Under the pieces are notes generated by a model, which saw only the letters and a list, made by a program, of their open reading frames with translations, was not told where the DNA came from and did no database searches. Made by a program: the position numbers and the translations under genes. Below are positions 47,950 through 59,862 of a stretch of 64,000 bases of DNA, piece by piece; position 1 is the stretch's first letter, and each line of letters opens with the position of its first letter. The stretch lies in NCBI GenBank assembly GCA_950106755.1, contig OX467092.1, positions 28,348,582-28,412,581 on the forward strand, read 5' to 3'. Origin of the DNA: Climacium dendroides. Its lineage: Eukaryota > Streptophyta > Bryopsida > Hypnales > Climaciaceae.

Positions 47950-50787
47950 TCAATTATAGGAAGTCAAGCTCTCGTTGATGACTTCAATTTGTATAGCAGG
48001 GATCTTAATCATGCACTCCTGAGTGTCTTTCTTGATCCTCGACTTCCACGCTGTCATAAGAGCATCAGTGTGTTGCCAAACAAGAGGTTCAGTTTCATCG
48101 ACCTTCCAACGCAGACTTCTTTTGCTGTCCCATCCGGTGTAGAAATCTATAACATCTTGATTCCTTGATGTTGGACGGAAGTATTGAATACGGACACAAT
48201 TCGGATTTTCTGGGCTGCAGTGCGGATCAGACAATGCCCTTGCAATCCACACCGGATGAGTGTCACCATCTGCGGGGCGAACCGCAACAAAATAGCCTTC
48301 AAACAAATCTCGAGCTACCCGAAAGGATGGATTTGGACGACCACTCAACGGCCCAACGTACGGGTCATCTTCTCCAAACTCTTCACGCTCTTCACCTTCC
48401 TCGTTCAATTCATCCGCTCGATCTGCTACTACTCGTAAAGTTGGCCAAAAACCATGTCTCAAAACACCAAAGGTAGATAATGGTTCCATCAACGCTGCCT
48501 TGACGCCACGCCAATACCTCACTATGTGCTCGTAATGTCCTAGGTAATCCCCGGTGATGTCTGCATTGCATAAATTGTCCCAATATTTCACGAACCCCGA
48601 CACACCTTTGACGATGTCATTTAAGCCTTTCATAAGCTTCAACGGAACAAGCAGCGGTTCACCCCGTGGCCACAAACTTCGCCCTTCAACATCTTCTTTC
48701 CATAATTTGATGCCTCTTCCGTCTTCTCCTAACCACTCTACATCAATGCAAAGAAGTTTGTACTTCATGACAGGGCACCCCGTTGAGTCCAGGTAGAACT
48801 TCAACTGATGTGGTTTTGTGTGTCCAACGAGGATGTCATCACCATCAACAAGTGACCTTGCTATAAAACCCTTGAAATCAGGCACTTCTTCAATAAGGTG
48901 AGGAATAACGGGGATGGAATCCACATCCATGAACGACCTCATTAGTGCTGGTACTATGGAGAAGTTGTCTTTCTTCAAATCCATGTTCCATCTTCCAAAC
49001 AACGCATCTATGTCGTCATGTGTGTGACCCACAATCATGAAGTTCACGTACACTTCCTGGAAGATTTTGTTTGCAACAAGTAAAGACCAAAAACAGAAAA
49101 TATATCTATTCTTATTGTCTCCAGTGGCATTGTCCATCTGCACGTTCAAAATGGGCGGTAGCCACGTGGCTGGAGCTAAAGTATTTGGCAACGGCGGTAG
49201 TGACACGTTGCACATGTCTGCACCCTCTAGCACAGCCTTAAACAAATTAGTGGACTTTGAATTTTTGAACAACTCTCGAGAAGAAGACTTCGGAACTAAC
49301 TCTAAATCTCGCAACAACTTTGCCATTGATCCAATGGTATAGTTGGAGTCATGGGAGAAGACATCCAAGCCATAATGCGCGTAGCGTACATCTGCATGAC
49401 CATGTGCAAGCATGCCCGTCACAAAAACTGGTAGCTTCATGAGGCCATCGAGTTCTTTACTCTTGTGAGAGAATACATGACAAGCGGTTTTCGAGTGATC
49501 CATTTTGTCGTGTATGATTGTAAGACATTCATGCGGAGACTTGAATGACAACTCTCGATTGATGTAATATACATCCCTATGGGCACGAGCAATGGTAAGA
49601 TGCCTATCCAATCTTCTTGCCCATTTCAAAGCAGTTTGAGATCCACTGATAGCACCCTTAACAAGCTCATTTAGCTTGTCACAAGTAGCACACCGAGCAA
49701 AATTATCCCCTGGCTTCTTCACATCGAACTCTGAGAACTTTGTGGACCTTATTTTACTCAAGTTCGAAGTGGAGATTTCCTTCAATCCGAAAGCCGCATT
49801 GGAATCATTGAGTTTCTTCAATTGGTCCTTCCATTGAAATGAGTCCGGAAGAATCTTCGACACGACCTTCTCACCTGCCTTCAAACTCTGGGTGCGATGC
49901 GGCATATGATCAGCTTCCCTGTCAAGGATGCACTTTAACGAAGCTATTGCTTATAGGGTATGTTCTCTAGGCTTCAACAATCCTGTATTACCGTGATTCC
50001 TTGCTTCTCGATCGAGCTTCATGTATTTTGAGTAGCGATAGAATGTAGACTCAGCAACCCCCGCAATAAGCATCCATGCGCGCAAACACACATTTATGCC
50101 TTCAATTGTAACCATCTTCCTTCGATGTGCACCTTTATGAATTTGTCTATGCACATCAGTCTTCATGAAGGCACGGTGTTTAAATGTTGAATTTCTGTAC
50201 ATTCTTTCTCGAAATGCCCGAATTTTCTCCCTCAGGAACGGTTGGACACAATTCTTATTGCAGCAGACCTTGCTAGACACCATGTTGATTGACTCTTGTG
50301 TAAGGAGGTCTTTTGCTTTAACAGCAGTTTGACGAGGCGGATTTCGGTTGGCACTTGCATAGGGCCTAGCAGATTTGGATGATGGTGGATTCATTAGACT
50401 TGCTTGCAGACGGTTGAATTTGTCTCTCTGTTCATGATCGCGTAAATTAGCACCACGACAGTGCACGAGCTCAATAGGCCAAGCTACTAATGAGAAGACA
50501 TTTTCTTCAGAAATGTCCACTTCAGAATGTGATTTTGAAATGTGCACTGATACATGAGTGTCTCCAATAGATCCAGTAACACCAAGTACAAGATTTGAAT
50601 TCACACTATGACAAGTACCTTCTCCAACAAGAACGCCTTCTCCATTATACAAAGTAACAAACCTTGTATTCCATTTTTGTCGAGGAAGTCCTTCACACTC
50701 AGGAATGCCAGCACTCATTTCTTGAAGTACCTAGAGCTCATCGTCTGATGAGTCCATGAGGTCAAGTGGGACATCAACGGAGCCCAT
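47950..50787 (-). pseudogene. DUF7869-type DDE transposase-like protein
   Basis: One frame of about 945 codons from ATG at 50787 (after an acceptor-like TTTACAG) to 47950. It is interrupted by a TAG near 50732 (a Gln is the simplest ancestor) and a TAA at about 49949 (CAA-to-TAA). N-terminal third: a glycoside-like beta region, then CCNKNCVQPF (zinc-type), RERMY, K.H..IH and RAWMLIAGVAESTFYRYSKY (HTH-like). C-terminal two thirds: ADHMPHRTQSL, KILPDSFQWK, CATCDKL, then three acidic motifs HDKMDHSKTACHVF, QMDNATGDNKNRY and VGHTHDDIDALFGRW, which look like a DDE RNase-H-fold triad. It ends YFRPTSRNQDVIDFYTGW. I recall this architecture as DUF7869 proteins of mosses and ferns. It is the likely mobilising enzyme of the 16.7 kb element. 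Confidence 0.75.
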
Positions 50788-50884
50788 ATTATCTGTAAAC
50801 ATAAACCACAATCCGAATAGAAAATTAATAGATGAAGAAAGACCTGTCAAATTTTATTTAATGTAATTTATTAATTTATGTAAA

Positions 50885-50915
50885 TGCAGTTTAGGGCGGA
50901 CCTCCCTAAACTGCA
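50885..50915. repeat. palindrome 1
   Basis: Arms GCAGTTTAGGGCGG and CTCCCTAAACTGC around ACC. Ninety-eight bp upstream of the transposase-like ATG. Confidence 0.9.
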
Positions 50916-51179
50916 CAACTAGACAAACAAAGTTCTAGATCAATGAAGACCAATCTGATCGAAATTAATGATCATTGTACGGCTAACAACCCTTATCTGC
51001 TTCACAGTAGTGTGAAGTTTTCTGAACGCAGATGGCGTAAACCTCATTCATTTTCTTAATCTGGCAATATCAATGGTGTGGCGGTTTTAGGCGAACAGCA
51101 TGACCACTTTGTCAGATTTTAGAAACTAAATAAGACATCCCCTCATATTTTCTTTCTTAAGTACTAAAATTGTGGCATT

Positions 51180-51209
51180 TCAATTTAGGGCGAACCTACC
51201 TAAACTGCA
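51180..51209. repeat. palindrome 2 (degenerate)
   Basis: AATTTAGGGCGAACC then TACCTAAACTGC; upstream of the transposase-like gene. Confidence 0.75.
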
Positions 51210-51274
51210 TGAACATAGTGTGAAATATTTCAGACTCGACATGCTGAAACCCTATAAATTGAACATGGAAGAAG

Positions 51275-51305
51275 TGTATTTTAGGGCGGACCTCCCTAAA
51301 CTGCA
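51275..51305. repeat. palindrome 3
   Basis: ATTTTAGGGCGGACC then TCCCTAAACTGC. Confidence 0.85.
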
Positions 51306-54140
51306 TGACATACATACATAGAAATCATATTTTCAAACAATGTGATATTATGGAAATACAGTAGTAGTTCACAATCACCTTTGTAATATCACTTTGTACA
51401 GAGGGTGATATTATAGAAATAATATAGTCGTTGCAATTGAAGTGATATTAAAGAGGATCAATATGGTGATATTATGAAGGTAGCAATTCCATTGCTTTTC
51501 TTGGCTTTATACTTCTTTTGCATTTTTATGATTTTGTGCTTTTGTGAGCTTTGAGCTTGTGATTTCAATTATCTATTGCTATTACCACATGATTTGAGAA
51601 ATTTATTAGATTGAATTGATTTTGGATTTCACAACAATCAAATTGTTCACAAAGTTTTTGAGATTTCCAAGTTCTTCCTTTAAATTCTTCTATTTGGGTT
51701 GCCATTGTTTGTAACAATTGAATTGAAATTTCTAATGCATTCTAATGTATGTGTATCTTTCACCATATTCATCATTGCATGTATTTCATTCATCATTCGT
51801 TAAATTCCTATTGTTTATTTCAGTATATGCTTATTTATTTAAAAAACTATATGAAGTTTTTAGTAATTTTTATTGGAAGATTTATTGAAATTCTTGCTTT
51901 GCCTTCTATATAATACATAAAATTTTTAATGGTGAATGCATAGCATAGCAAGTGCCAACCGCTAGTCATACTATTAAAATCATAAGGACCTCTAGAATAT
52001 CACATATTCAAACTTTATATCATTACAATAATAAAATGGCTTGTGTAATATGACATTTTTAAAATCTATATTATTAGAATAATAAAATTTCCTCTATAAT
52101 ATAACATTTTCAAACTTTTCAAGCTCTCTAATTCACAAAAATACAATGGTTGTTCAGAAGAATTGATATTACTGTACATTGATACAGTTACATTGCAAAA
52201 GTGCCAATTTGATTGCTTATTTTTTCTTCAAACTTCATGCACATATTATATCTTTACATACAATAATTCAACATGCTTGTAAAGATTTTAATTATAAGGA
52301 TGCCAATAGAATAATACAATAATAAATCAAATATTTCAATTTTTTGCTTAGCAAAACAAGGCTTAGCTAAATTGGATCTATAAAAATGAGGTCATAGATG
52401 TAAAGAACATAGAAATTTCAAAAAATCACAATGTCTACAGAACCTCATTTCAAATCCATTCCAACAAGATTTACTTAAAAAATGGTAATAGCTTGAATGT
52501 AATTGAATTTAAAAGGAATTCTAGAGTTTCTATTTCAAAAATCATAAAAAAAGAGTGGTGATAGCATTAGTGAATCTAACTATATGGATGGAATCTAAAA
52601 TTCAAAATCTACAACTTCTATTTGTATAGGAATTCCAAAATATTCTTCCAAATTATACTGTATGATGGTTTTTTCCAAATTGTCAATTTGGGAAAATACT
52701 CCAAATGTTTAGGGGTTAAGATGGAGCTACATCTTCCAAAATCTTGTTCTCCTTCGCCGATGAAATCTAAAGATGTTTTCGCTATACTGATGTCGCCTTT
52801 ACCTTGCGATAGAGCAACACTGACATCAAAAATTGTGTGGTGAGGATGTGGGCCCTTCCTCAGATGTGGAAATGTTGACGGTGGTATTGCTGGAAGTTTA
52901 GCAAAAGGAGGTGTTTCGCGCAACGGCCTCATTTGACAGGACTTCTTGTACCCACAATTGGATGGCCCAATATACATAACAGTATAATTACCACCGACAG
53001 TATGCGCTTCTTATTTCTTTTATCCGTGGGATTAGATGTTTAAGAACGTACAGAAGTTTTTCAAGTTGTCGTGATGCATTACTAGCAAGTATAGCCATGG
53101 GCCAACAATGATAAAGGCAATCGTGGAGCTCAAGAGTAAATGACACATATAGTACTTGTTCTTAGTGTACAGTCATGCATTCGTGTGCATATTACAGACA
53201 ACTTAGTGCTTGAGTGAATCACACTTGCAGTTTCTACATTGTACACAGTTTACTTTAACGAACTACATTACTAGCCTTTATAGTTTGTTGCCTAGAATAT
53301 AGTGTCATTGCCCCTACTCAATCGTAGTTGGAGATGTATAGAGCAACTCATGGTGTACAAGTAAAAGGTCAATATTAAAGTTTACTTTTTAGTTGTGGTA
53401 TTTGATTCCTACTTGTGATCATTATATTTTAATTCATGTATGGTTTGTATATTCATTGAGGAATTTCCGTCTCCTTTTTTGAATGAAATTAGACTTTTAT
53501 GACTCTTGTTTCGGTGCAATACACTCATTTTAATGAATACTAGCAGTTGGAACTTGCTATACTATGTATTCATCATTAGAATTTTATTAGAATTTTTATG
53601 TATTACATAAAATGTAGAGTAGTATGAGTATTGTATCTTAGAATAAATTTATTTTTGGTGTATAGTATTTTTAGGTTTAAGTAATGTGCTAATTTCAGAA
53701 CATGTGTACAAATTAGAAACTATAACGAAGTACATAATGATCAAAAATATTAATTTCCTAATAATTTAGTCATGGAGTTAATAAAAGCCAACCCCTATGG
53801 TTCTATTCTGATAATACAATTAACAATAGCCTATGATTTAGAATTTTGTCCGCATATATACCCTAAACTGATTTAAATTAACAACTTCAAAGTTCATTCT
53901 AGAGTACTTAATAATTGTTGTTCAAATAGAATTTCTTGTGAGTTTCAACTCATTCATCAACAAAGAATGATACATATAGAAAAGGCACATATAATTGTCC
54001 ACCTCCAGTGCAACCATTCATCCTTCCAATTTGGTATGAATAACAAGAGCATCTATAGTATTTTGTCTTCCCATCAGTTCTTCTACATTATTTTAATTCA
54101 AAAATTTCTATAATGACAAAGGAAATGATATTAGGTATAA
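51306..54140. other. AT-rich interior of the 16.7 kb element
   Basis: No supported gene. A GC-richer patch at 52720-52980 has a 119-codon open frame on the minus strand (52977-52618) with no recognised domain; it could be an upstream exon of the transposase-like gene or a relic. Confidence 0.35.
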
Positions 54141-54264
54141 TTTGTGGTCAAGTAAGCCTGATACTATGGCGGATATACTTGGTCGGGTATCAGACAGCGA
54201 GTATCTAGTTAAGGACACCCCAAGCACTGGTGTATGGGCGGGTTTAAAGTGCCATTACCCTGCA

Positions 54265-54335
54265 AGGTCGGGTAAGGGGGGCGCACACAGGGGCCGGGTA
54301 AGGGGGCCGCGCACAGGGGCCGGATAAGGGGGGTT
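54265..54335 (+). repeat. G-rich tandem repeat, quadruplex-prone
   Basis: Three copies of a roughly 27-bp unit (GGGTAAGGGGG plus CGCACAGGGGCC). Multiple G-runs of 4-6 on one strand predict G-quadruplex capacity. Confidence 0.7.
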
Positions 54336-54359
54336 TCGGACTGGAAACCCTAAGCCGCC

Positions 54360-54604
54360 GTTGTCTTTGTTGGAGCACCACGAACGTCGTTGTCACTAGA
54401 GCACTAATTTTTCAACTTTGTGAGGTTCCGTTCGGATTGTGAGGAGTGCAACAAGTGCATCTGAGTGGAGTGCATTGAAGTGTGAGTTGTCTTCGCTGGA
54501 GCACCACGAACGTCGTCGTCGCTGGAGCACTAATTTTTCAACTTTGTGAGGTTCCGTTTCGGATTGCAACAAGTGCATCTAAGTGGAGTGCATTGAAGTG
54601 TGAG
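54360..54604 (+). repeat. ~125-bp tandem duplication
   Basis: Two copies: TTGGAGCACCACGAACGTCGT, TTTTTCAACTTTGTGAGGTTCC and GTGCATTGAAGTGTGAGTTG recur in order. A fragment repeats again to about 54640. Possibly the 5' end of a gene or LTR-like sequence. Confidence 0.75.
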
Positions 54605-56100
54605 TTGTGCAGTGTATGCGTTTGAGTGGAGCGCATTGAAGTGTGAGGTGTGTGGTGTATGCTGCGAGCACACTTTTCGTAGGAGATACTCCGCGGCTAT
54701 GGCGCTTGCTGCGAATTTCCGTCGTGGATGCTTCAAACTTGTTGTGAGTATTTTCCCGCTGTTTGATATTTGCGCAGTTATGTTTTTGGGTATACACGTT
54801 TGTCTGCTTTTTTTTTGGATTGTGTCAGGTTTAGGGTCGCACAGCTAAACCCAACTCCTACATTTCATTGTCTGTCAATTGCGAGTGGTGATCTGTTCGC
54901 CTGGAGCGGTTTACATTTCGAGGGCTCTCATTTTGGTTTTATTTGTAAATTAGGGTTCAGCGGAAGACATGTTCAGTTTTGACATAATGTAATCCGGTTG
55001 CTTCTTGTATAGTAATTTGCAGTTGGAGTGTTCCTACTCGAATAGCAGAGTTCTGAATGACCTCTTTGTAATGTAGTTTTGATTGACTAAACAATGGAAC
55101 TGAACAATACGTGAATTTTGATTTGCTAAATAATTTAGTTGAACAGTATCTGAGTTTGGGTTGGCTGAACAATTGAACGATACTTTAGGGATTGTGATTT
55201 TGAACATTAGTTCTTTTGATGATGTTAAAAACTTCAAGATGAAGAATGTAATCCACATTTTGAATTCATGTGCAATTCCTTCAGTCCTTATTGTTTTGTT
55301 TAAATTTTTTGTTGTTGAGGTGTAAGGGAATGAGATTTGTGCCGTCTTCTGTTGAAAAACGCAATGCACTTCCTTTGGAAGTGAGTGCAATTCGTTTTTT
55401 GACTTCCTTTCGAGAATTAACTCAAAATTTCCCTGTTTGTAGTTGACACAGATTTACTTCGGAGCTCACATTGCCGCCCAGTTCACGAAGTCGTGTTTGC
55501 AGCGCCCGTTGCGTAGGTGCAAGATTTTTTGAATTTGTCACTCCTAATCTGAAAATGTGATGGACATGTGTGATACTTAGATGTCTAATTGAAATGCACA
55601 TGATCTTCATTAGAACAAGAACAGTGTAGTCCCAATTCAATACATCCAGTATTCTAGGAGTTCACTAAAATTGGTAGGAATTTGGAGAGCTAATAATCAT
55701 TTGCATAGCGAAGGTAAGAACTGTGCTTGACTTAGAAATACATGTTTCCAATGTATCGTTGTGAATGTGATTTCAGTACATCCATGAACCTTGAGGTTTG
55801 GCAATGAACACTGATGTTCATGTATTTTTGGTCAATCTTATGTTCTATACAAGAATGCAATGCTTGCATTAGTCCTGTTATGTGTCCTTCAACACACACG
55901 TTCTTACATTCTGTATTAATTCGTCAGGGATTCCCAGATCTGGAAAGCAAATTCCTCGGTCAACAATATATGAGTGTGGACCTACCGTATAGGTTAGACT
56001 TCTCATACATAATCACATATTACATAGGTATAAGGCGGGTATCACCCAGATATCCCCGGGTATCACTCGGATATCGTGTGCAAAGTAAACAATAAAACGT
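54605..56100. other. interior of element, no clear gene
   Basis: Short ORFs on both strands without domains; possible leader of the downstream gene. Confidence 0.35.
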
Positions 56101-56101
56101 C

Positions 56102-56132
56102 TGCAATTTAGGGCGGACCGCCCTAAACTGCA
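56102..56132. repeat. palindrome 4
   Basis: Near-perfect: GCAATTTAGGGCGG, A centre, CCGCCCTAAACTGC. First of three copies spaced 102-103 bp apart. Confidence 0.9.
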
Positions 56133-56204
56133 TTTCTATAGATCACGAGAATTGATGAACCCTATATATATGCTACGCTGAGACATCAAAAAAATAGTCC
56201 ATGC

Positions 56205-56233
56205 GCAATTTAGGACGGCCCGCCCTAAACTGC
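56205..56233. repeat. palindrome 5
   Basis: GCAATTTAGGACGG, C centre, CCGCCCTAAACTGC. Confidence 0.85.
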
Positions 56234-56306
56234 ATTTCTGTAGATACCGAAAAGTGATGAACCCTATATATATGCTACGTTGAGACATCAAAAATATAGT
56301 CCATGC

Positions 56307-56335
56307 GCAATTTAGGGCGGTCCGTCCTAAATTGC
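56307..56335. repeat. palindrome 6
   Basis: GCAATTTAGGGCGG, T centre, CCGTCCTAAATTGC. Confidence 0.85.
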
Positions 56336-56505
56336 ACTCCCAAGCACTACACTGATGATAGAAGCATAGACATTATCATAAAATGATTAAAGAAATCAGA
56401 CACATTAAAGAATTTCAGTGATGATTGGTAGATAAAATACTTCTAAAACTCAATGCCTCTTATACTAATTAAACAAAAATGCTTACAAACCAAAGAATAA
56501 TCCCA

Positions 56506-56534
56506 GCAGTTTAGGGCGGACCGCCCTAATCTGC
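56506..56534. repeat. palindrome 7
   Basis: GCAGTTTAGGGCGG, A centre, CCGCCCTAATCTGC. Confidence 0.9.
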
Positions 56535-56652
56535 AGACTAATAGAGAAACGTAGGCAACAAACAAAAGACTACCAAATCAAAAATAAATAAGGGCGCAAT
56601 CAAAATTGGCTTAATAAATATCAACAAGAAAAATATACGTCTACGTCTAGCA

Positions 56653-56682
56653 ACAGTTTAGCTCGGTCCGTCCTAAACCGCA
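56653..56682. repeat. palindrome 8
   Basis: ACAGTTTAGCTCGG, T centre, CCGTCCTAAACCGC. Just upstream of the ParB-like gene start. Confidence 0.8.
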
Positions 56683-58160
56683 ACAATACACTAAATTATA
56701 GTTGTCCATGCTCAGAATGGAGGAATACATGGATCAACTCAAGGCGCACTTCAAAAGAGTAGAGGATGTCGAAGAAGAAAGTCCAAATGTAGATGAGGAT
56801 ATGATAGAAGGGGACTGGTGGGAGTTTGAAAACCCAAAAGAGGTGGACGCGTGGTGTCTGAAGATGGTGCCCCATACAGACAACATGCACTTCAACATGA
56901 AGTACCGAAATTCCAAGGCGTATCTCCCGATCTCATTCGACGAGAAAGTGAAGCGGGTGTCTACGGAGAAATTCCCAAACATCAAAATTCACTACGTTAC
57001 CACCAACAACGCATTCCTAGCGGGCAATCAATACCACTTCACAATACTCTTGAACTCAGAGAAGATTTGGTTCAACATATCGCCATTCTTGGAGAGTCTA
57101 GAGCCGACGCCATACAATTCGGAGATCAAAGAGTTGGAGCGCAAAATAGACAATGGCAAGTACCACAATATGGACGGAAGTCCACTGACGGGAAGCAGAC
57201 TATGCACGAAGACCACGCTCCTGATGAACTCCTTTGTAGTCATCAAGGAGAAGATGGCAATGCAAAGATCCTTCATGGCTCTACGAACGATATCCGTGGA
57301 GATAGCTGCACAAGATGAAGGTCAGCCATCAATGGGGAAAAAGGCTGGTGGGTCACAAAGTAAAGGCAAGAAAAACAGGAAGCCGCCACCATCTCTAGCG
57401 ACAACACCTCAAAGCAGTCCGCTAGCATCCGGGTCAGCAAAGAAGGCAGTCGAGAGGACTTCGGAGTAGTCAGGCGTGGAGTCGGCAAGCTATCTCGAAG
57501 AAATGAATGTCGTTCCGGAAGCCCTCAAAACGGAGCGGAAGCCAAACTACAAAGATATAAGCGCTTTGTACAAGAACTTCTGGGAGAAGTACTCCACCGC
57601 GTTTATCTACAGAGTTGGTGAGAAGAAAGAGCTGCCAATTGGAAAGTTGAAGGAGGCACCTGCCGAACTCAACATACGCGTGAAGGAGGACAAAATTGTT
57701 AAAGAAATGCTCCATTATCTTGTCAACATGCCGGACAAGAGAGTGAAGCAGACTCTTTGCGTCACACCGGTCTTGCCAAAAGGCAAAAGAGATCCACCTC
57801 GATGGGAGGAGGTGATGGACGGAGACTTCTACATCATCAATGGCCAGCACAGCGTAGCTGCAAGCCACTTGATGATGCAAGAGGAAAGCATGGTGAATGA
57901 AGAAGTGAAAAAACACTTCAGAACCTGGAAATGCTACGTGGTTTGGTCACTCGATAAAGAGATGTTGAGGACAATCTCCACATACTATAATCGGACCAAC
58001 CACTTTCAGCCCGCTACGCCATCTTGGGCAACAAATATCTTGGGAGCAAGGACTGTGTGGGTTTCCATGGGAAGACCGGCACCACCGAAAGGAGACAAAA
58101 CTAGTGGACCCTCAGAACGAGGCAAAGCCCATACTACGCTAATGCAAAAGTACAAGGTAA

Positions 58161-58190
58161 GCATTTTAGGGTGGACCGCCCTAAACTGCA
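58161..58190. repeat. palindrome 9, in intron 1
   Basis: GCATTTTAGGGTGG, A centre, CCGCCCTAAACTGC; starts 4 bp after the 5' splice site. Confidence 0.85.
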
Positions 58191-59635
58191 TATGCTTATA
58201 GTTTTGTACTTGCTCTCTGAGAGAGCTCCTTCTACAGTGTAGTTTATGATAAGATCACAAGTTAATGAATTTAGTCAATCCTTGTGCAGAGTTTTGAAAA
58301 GGCAGTTAATCTCAGATTCGCCATGATTGATGTAAATAAAAGCTTCACGATCTCAAAGAAGAAGGGTGCAGACGAAAAGCTGAAGCTTACAAACGAACTG
58401 AAAATAATTTTTGCGCCCGACGACGTTTACGAGGTTTGGAGCAAAGTTATCATCAGTGCTGAACACGGGGAGCTCATCGATCCAGAGAAGGAAAACTGGA
58501 AACAAGAAAGTTGCGCAATGAGCAGGGACTTCTTCAGGCCCCTTGGAAATCTCAGCTACGACGATATGAAGAGATTGACGAAGTACATTCTCAATCGCTC
58601 CGGACCAAGTCGCCACCACCCATATCCGAAAGTGACAATCAAACCGGTGTCTACGGTTGTACAAAACTGCTACAGCGCCAAGGAATGGGTGGAGAGAGTG
58701 AAGCGGGAGAAGAAGGTGAAAAAAGAGATTCACTTGATCTGTCCAGAACTCAACTTGTTCAATGCAAGGAATGAGCTCATTCCGGAGAACTAGCGACAGT
58801 TCAAGAGGAGCCGCTACTTCACTAGTGCAACGATGAATCTGTTGCTCGAAAGGTCGGGTGAGGCATATTTTTCGATGACCAAGCAAACCCGAGGGAGAAA
58901 TAAGACAGCAGCAACCATTGATCCCAAGATAGAGACCTTCTTCAAAGTATTTCTGGAAAAAAAGAACCAATTTTGCATTCCTTTGTCGGTCGCACATTTG
59001 CGTCCTTACAGCATACGTTACAACACACACGAGAACTGGTCGGCGGATGTCTGGACGCCGGAGACAGTGAGCTTGATCGGTTTGGGAGTGATCGATTTTC
59101 GATCGATTCCCGGAGTGCTGGAGAAGGAGAGCTCTACGATGGAGAAGCCGTTCTTCTTGGAAGTACTAATGTCTCAGCAGCAAATGAAGGAACCTCTGCT
59201 TGAGGAAGTCAAGACCTGGTTGTTCATCGTCGAGGACGAGACCGACTTATCTCAAGTCCTCGGGTTCGTTGAGAAAAATGAGGTCTTACGCACATATAAT
59301 CGGAGTTTCTCCCATTACTACCCAGCGAAAAATGAGAGACTTTATGATCTCCCAATGAATTCGGCAAGGGCGCTGAGGAAAATACTGCTCATTTTTCTCC
59401 AAAGTAGAGACCTGCCAACGCAGATCCGGATTGAACCGGAATTTTGAGCTCCGGATACAATCACTTACAAAGAATCTAAGAGGTACAATGAGCTACCGTT
59501 TAGAATGTATATTATGGAGCTGCGAATGGAATTCTACCTTGGGATCATCAAGAAGTTCTGCCATCCGGGGTCAAGCGTATTCTCTGTTTTTGCTGGGAGC
59601 AAATTGACATGTGCTGCACTGGTAAGTACATCGCT

Positions 59636-59664
59636 ACAATTTAAGTCGGACCGACCTAAACTGC
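59636..59664. repeat. palindrome 10, in intron 2
   Basis: ACAATTTAAGTCGG, A centre, CCGACCTAAACTGC. Subtype with TCGG/CCGA inner arms. Confidence 0.8.
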
Positions 59665-59724
59665 AAACCTGCACTTGACGCTTACTGCTTACTTGTAGTA
59701 AATGAACAATTTCTAGATCCTGGT

Positions 59725-59755
59725 TGCAGTTTAGGGAGGACCGCCCTAAAATGGA
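59725..59755. repeat. palindrome 11, in intron 2
   Basis: GCAGTTTAGGGAGG, A centre, CCGCCCTAAAATGG. Confidence 0.8.
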
Positions 59756-59831
59756 TAGATAGTCTAGAGCTCAATAATTAATTGTCATAATAGTCGACGT
59801 TATTTTCCTATCCTAGCCTGTGTTCTTTAGA

Positions 59832-59862
59832 TGCTGTTTAGGTCGGACTGTCCTAAATTGCA
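59832..59862. repeat. palindrome 12, in intron 2
   Basis: GCTGTTTAGGTCGG, A centre, CTGTCCTAAATTGC. Confidence 0.8.

Larger units (their letters stand above)
56132..56336 (+). repeat. 103-bp tandem duplication carrying palindromes 5 and 6
   Basis: Unit: GATGAACCCTATATATATGCTACG, GAGACATCAAAAA, ATAGTCCATGCGCAATTTAGG. Palindromes 5 (56205-56233) and 6 (56307-56335) are the ends of the two units. Confidence 0.85.
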
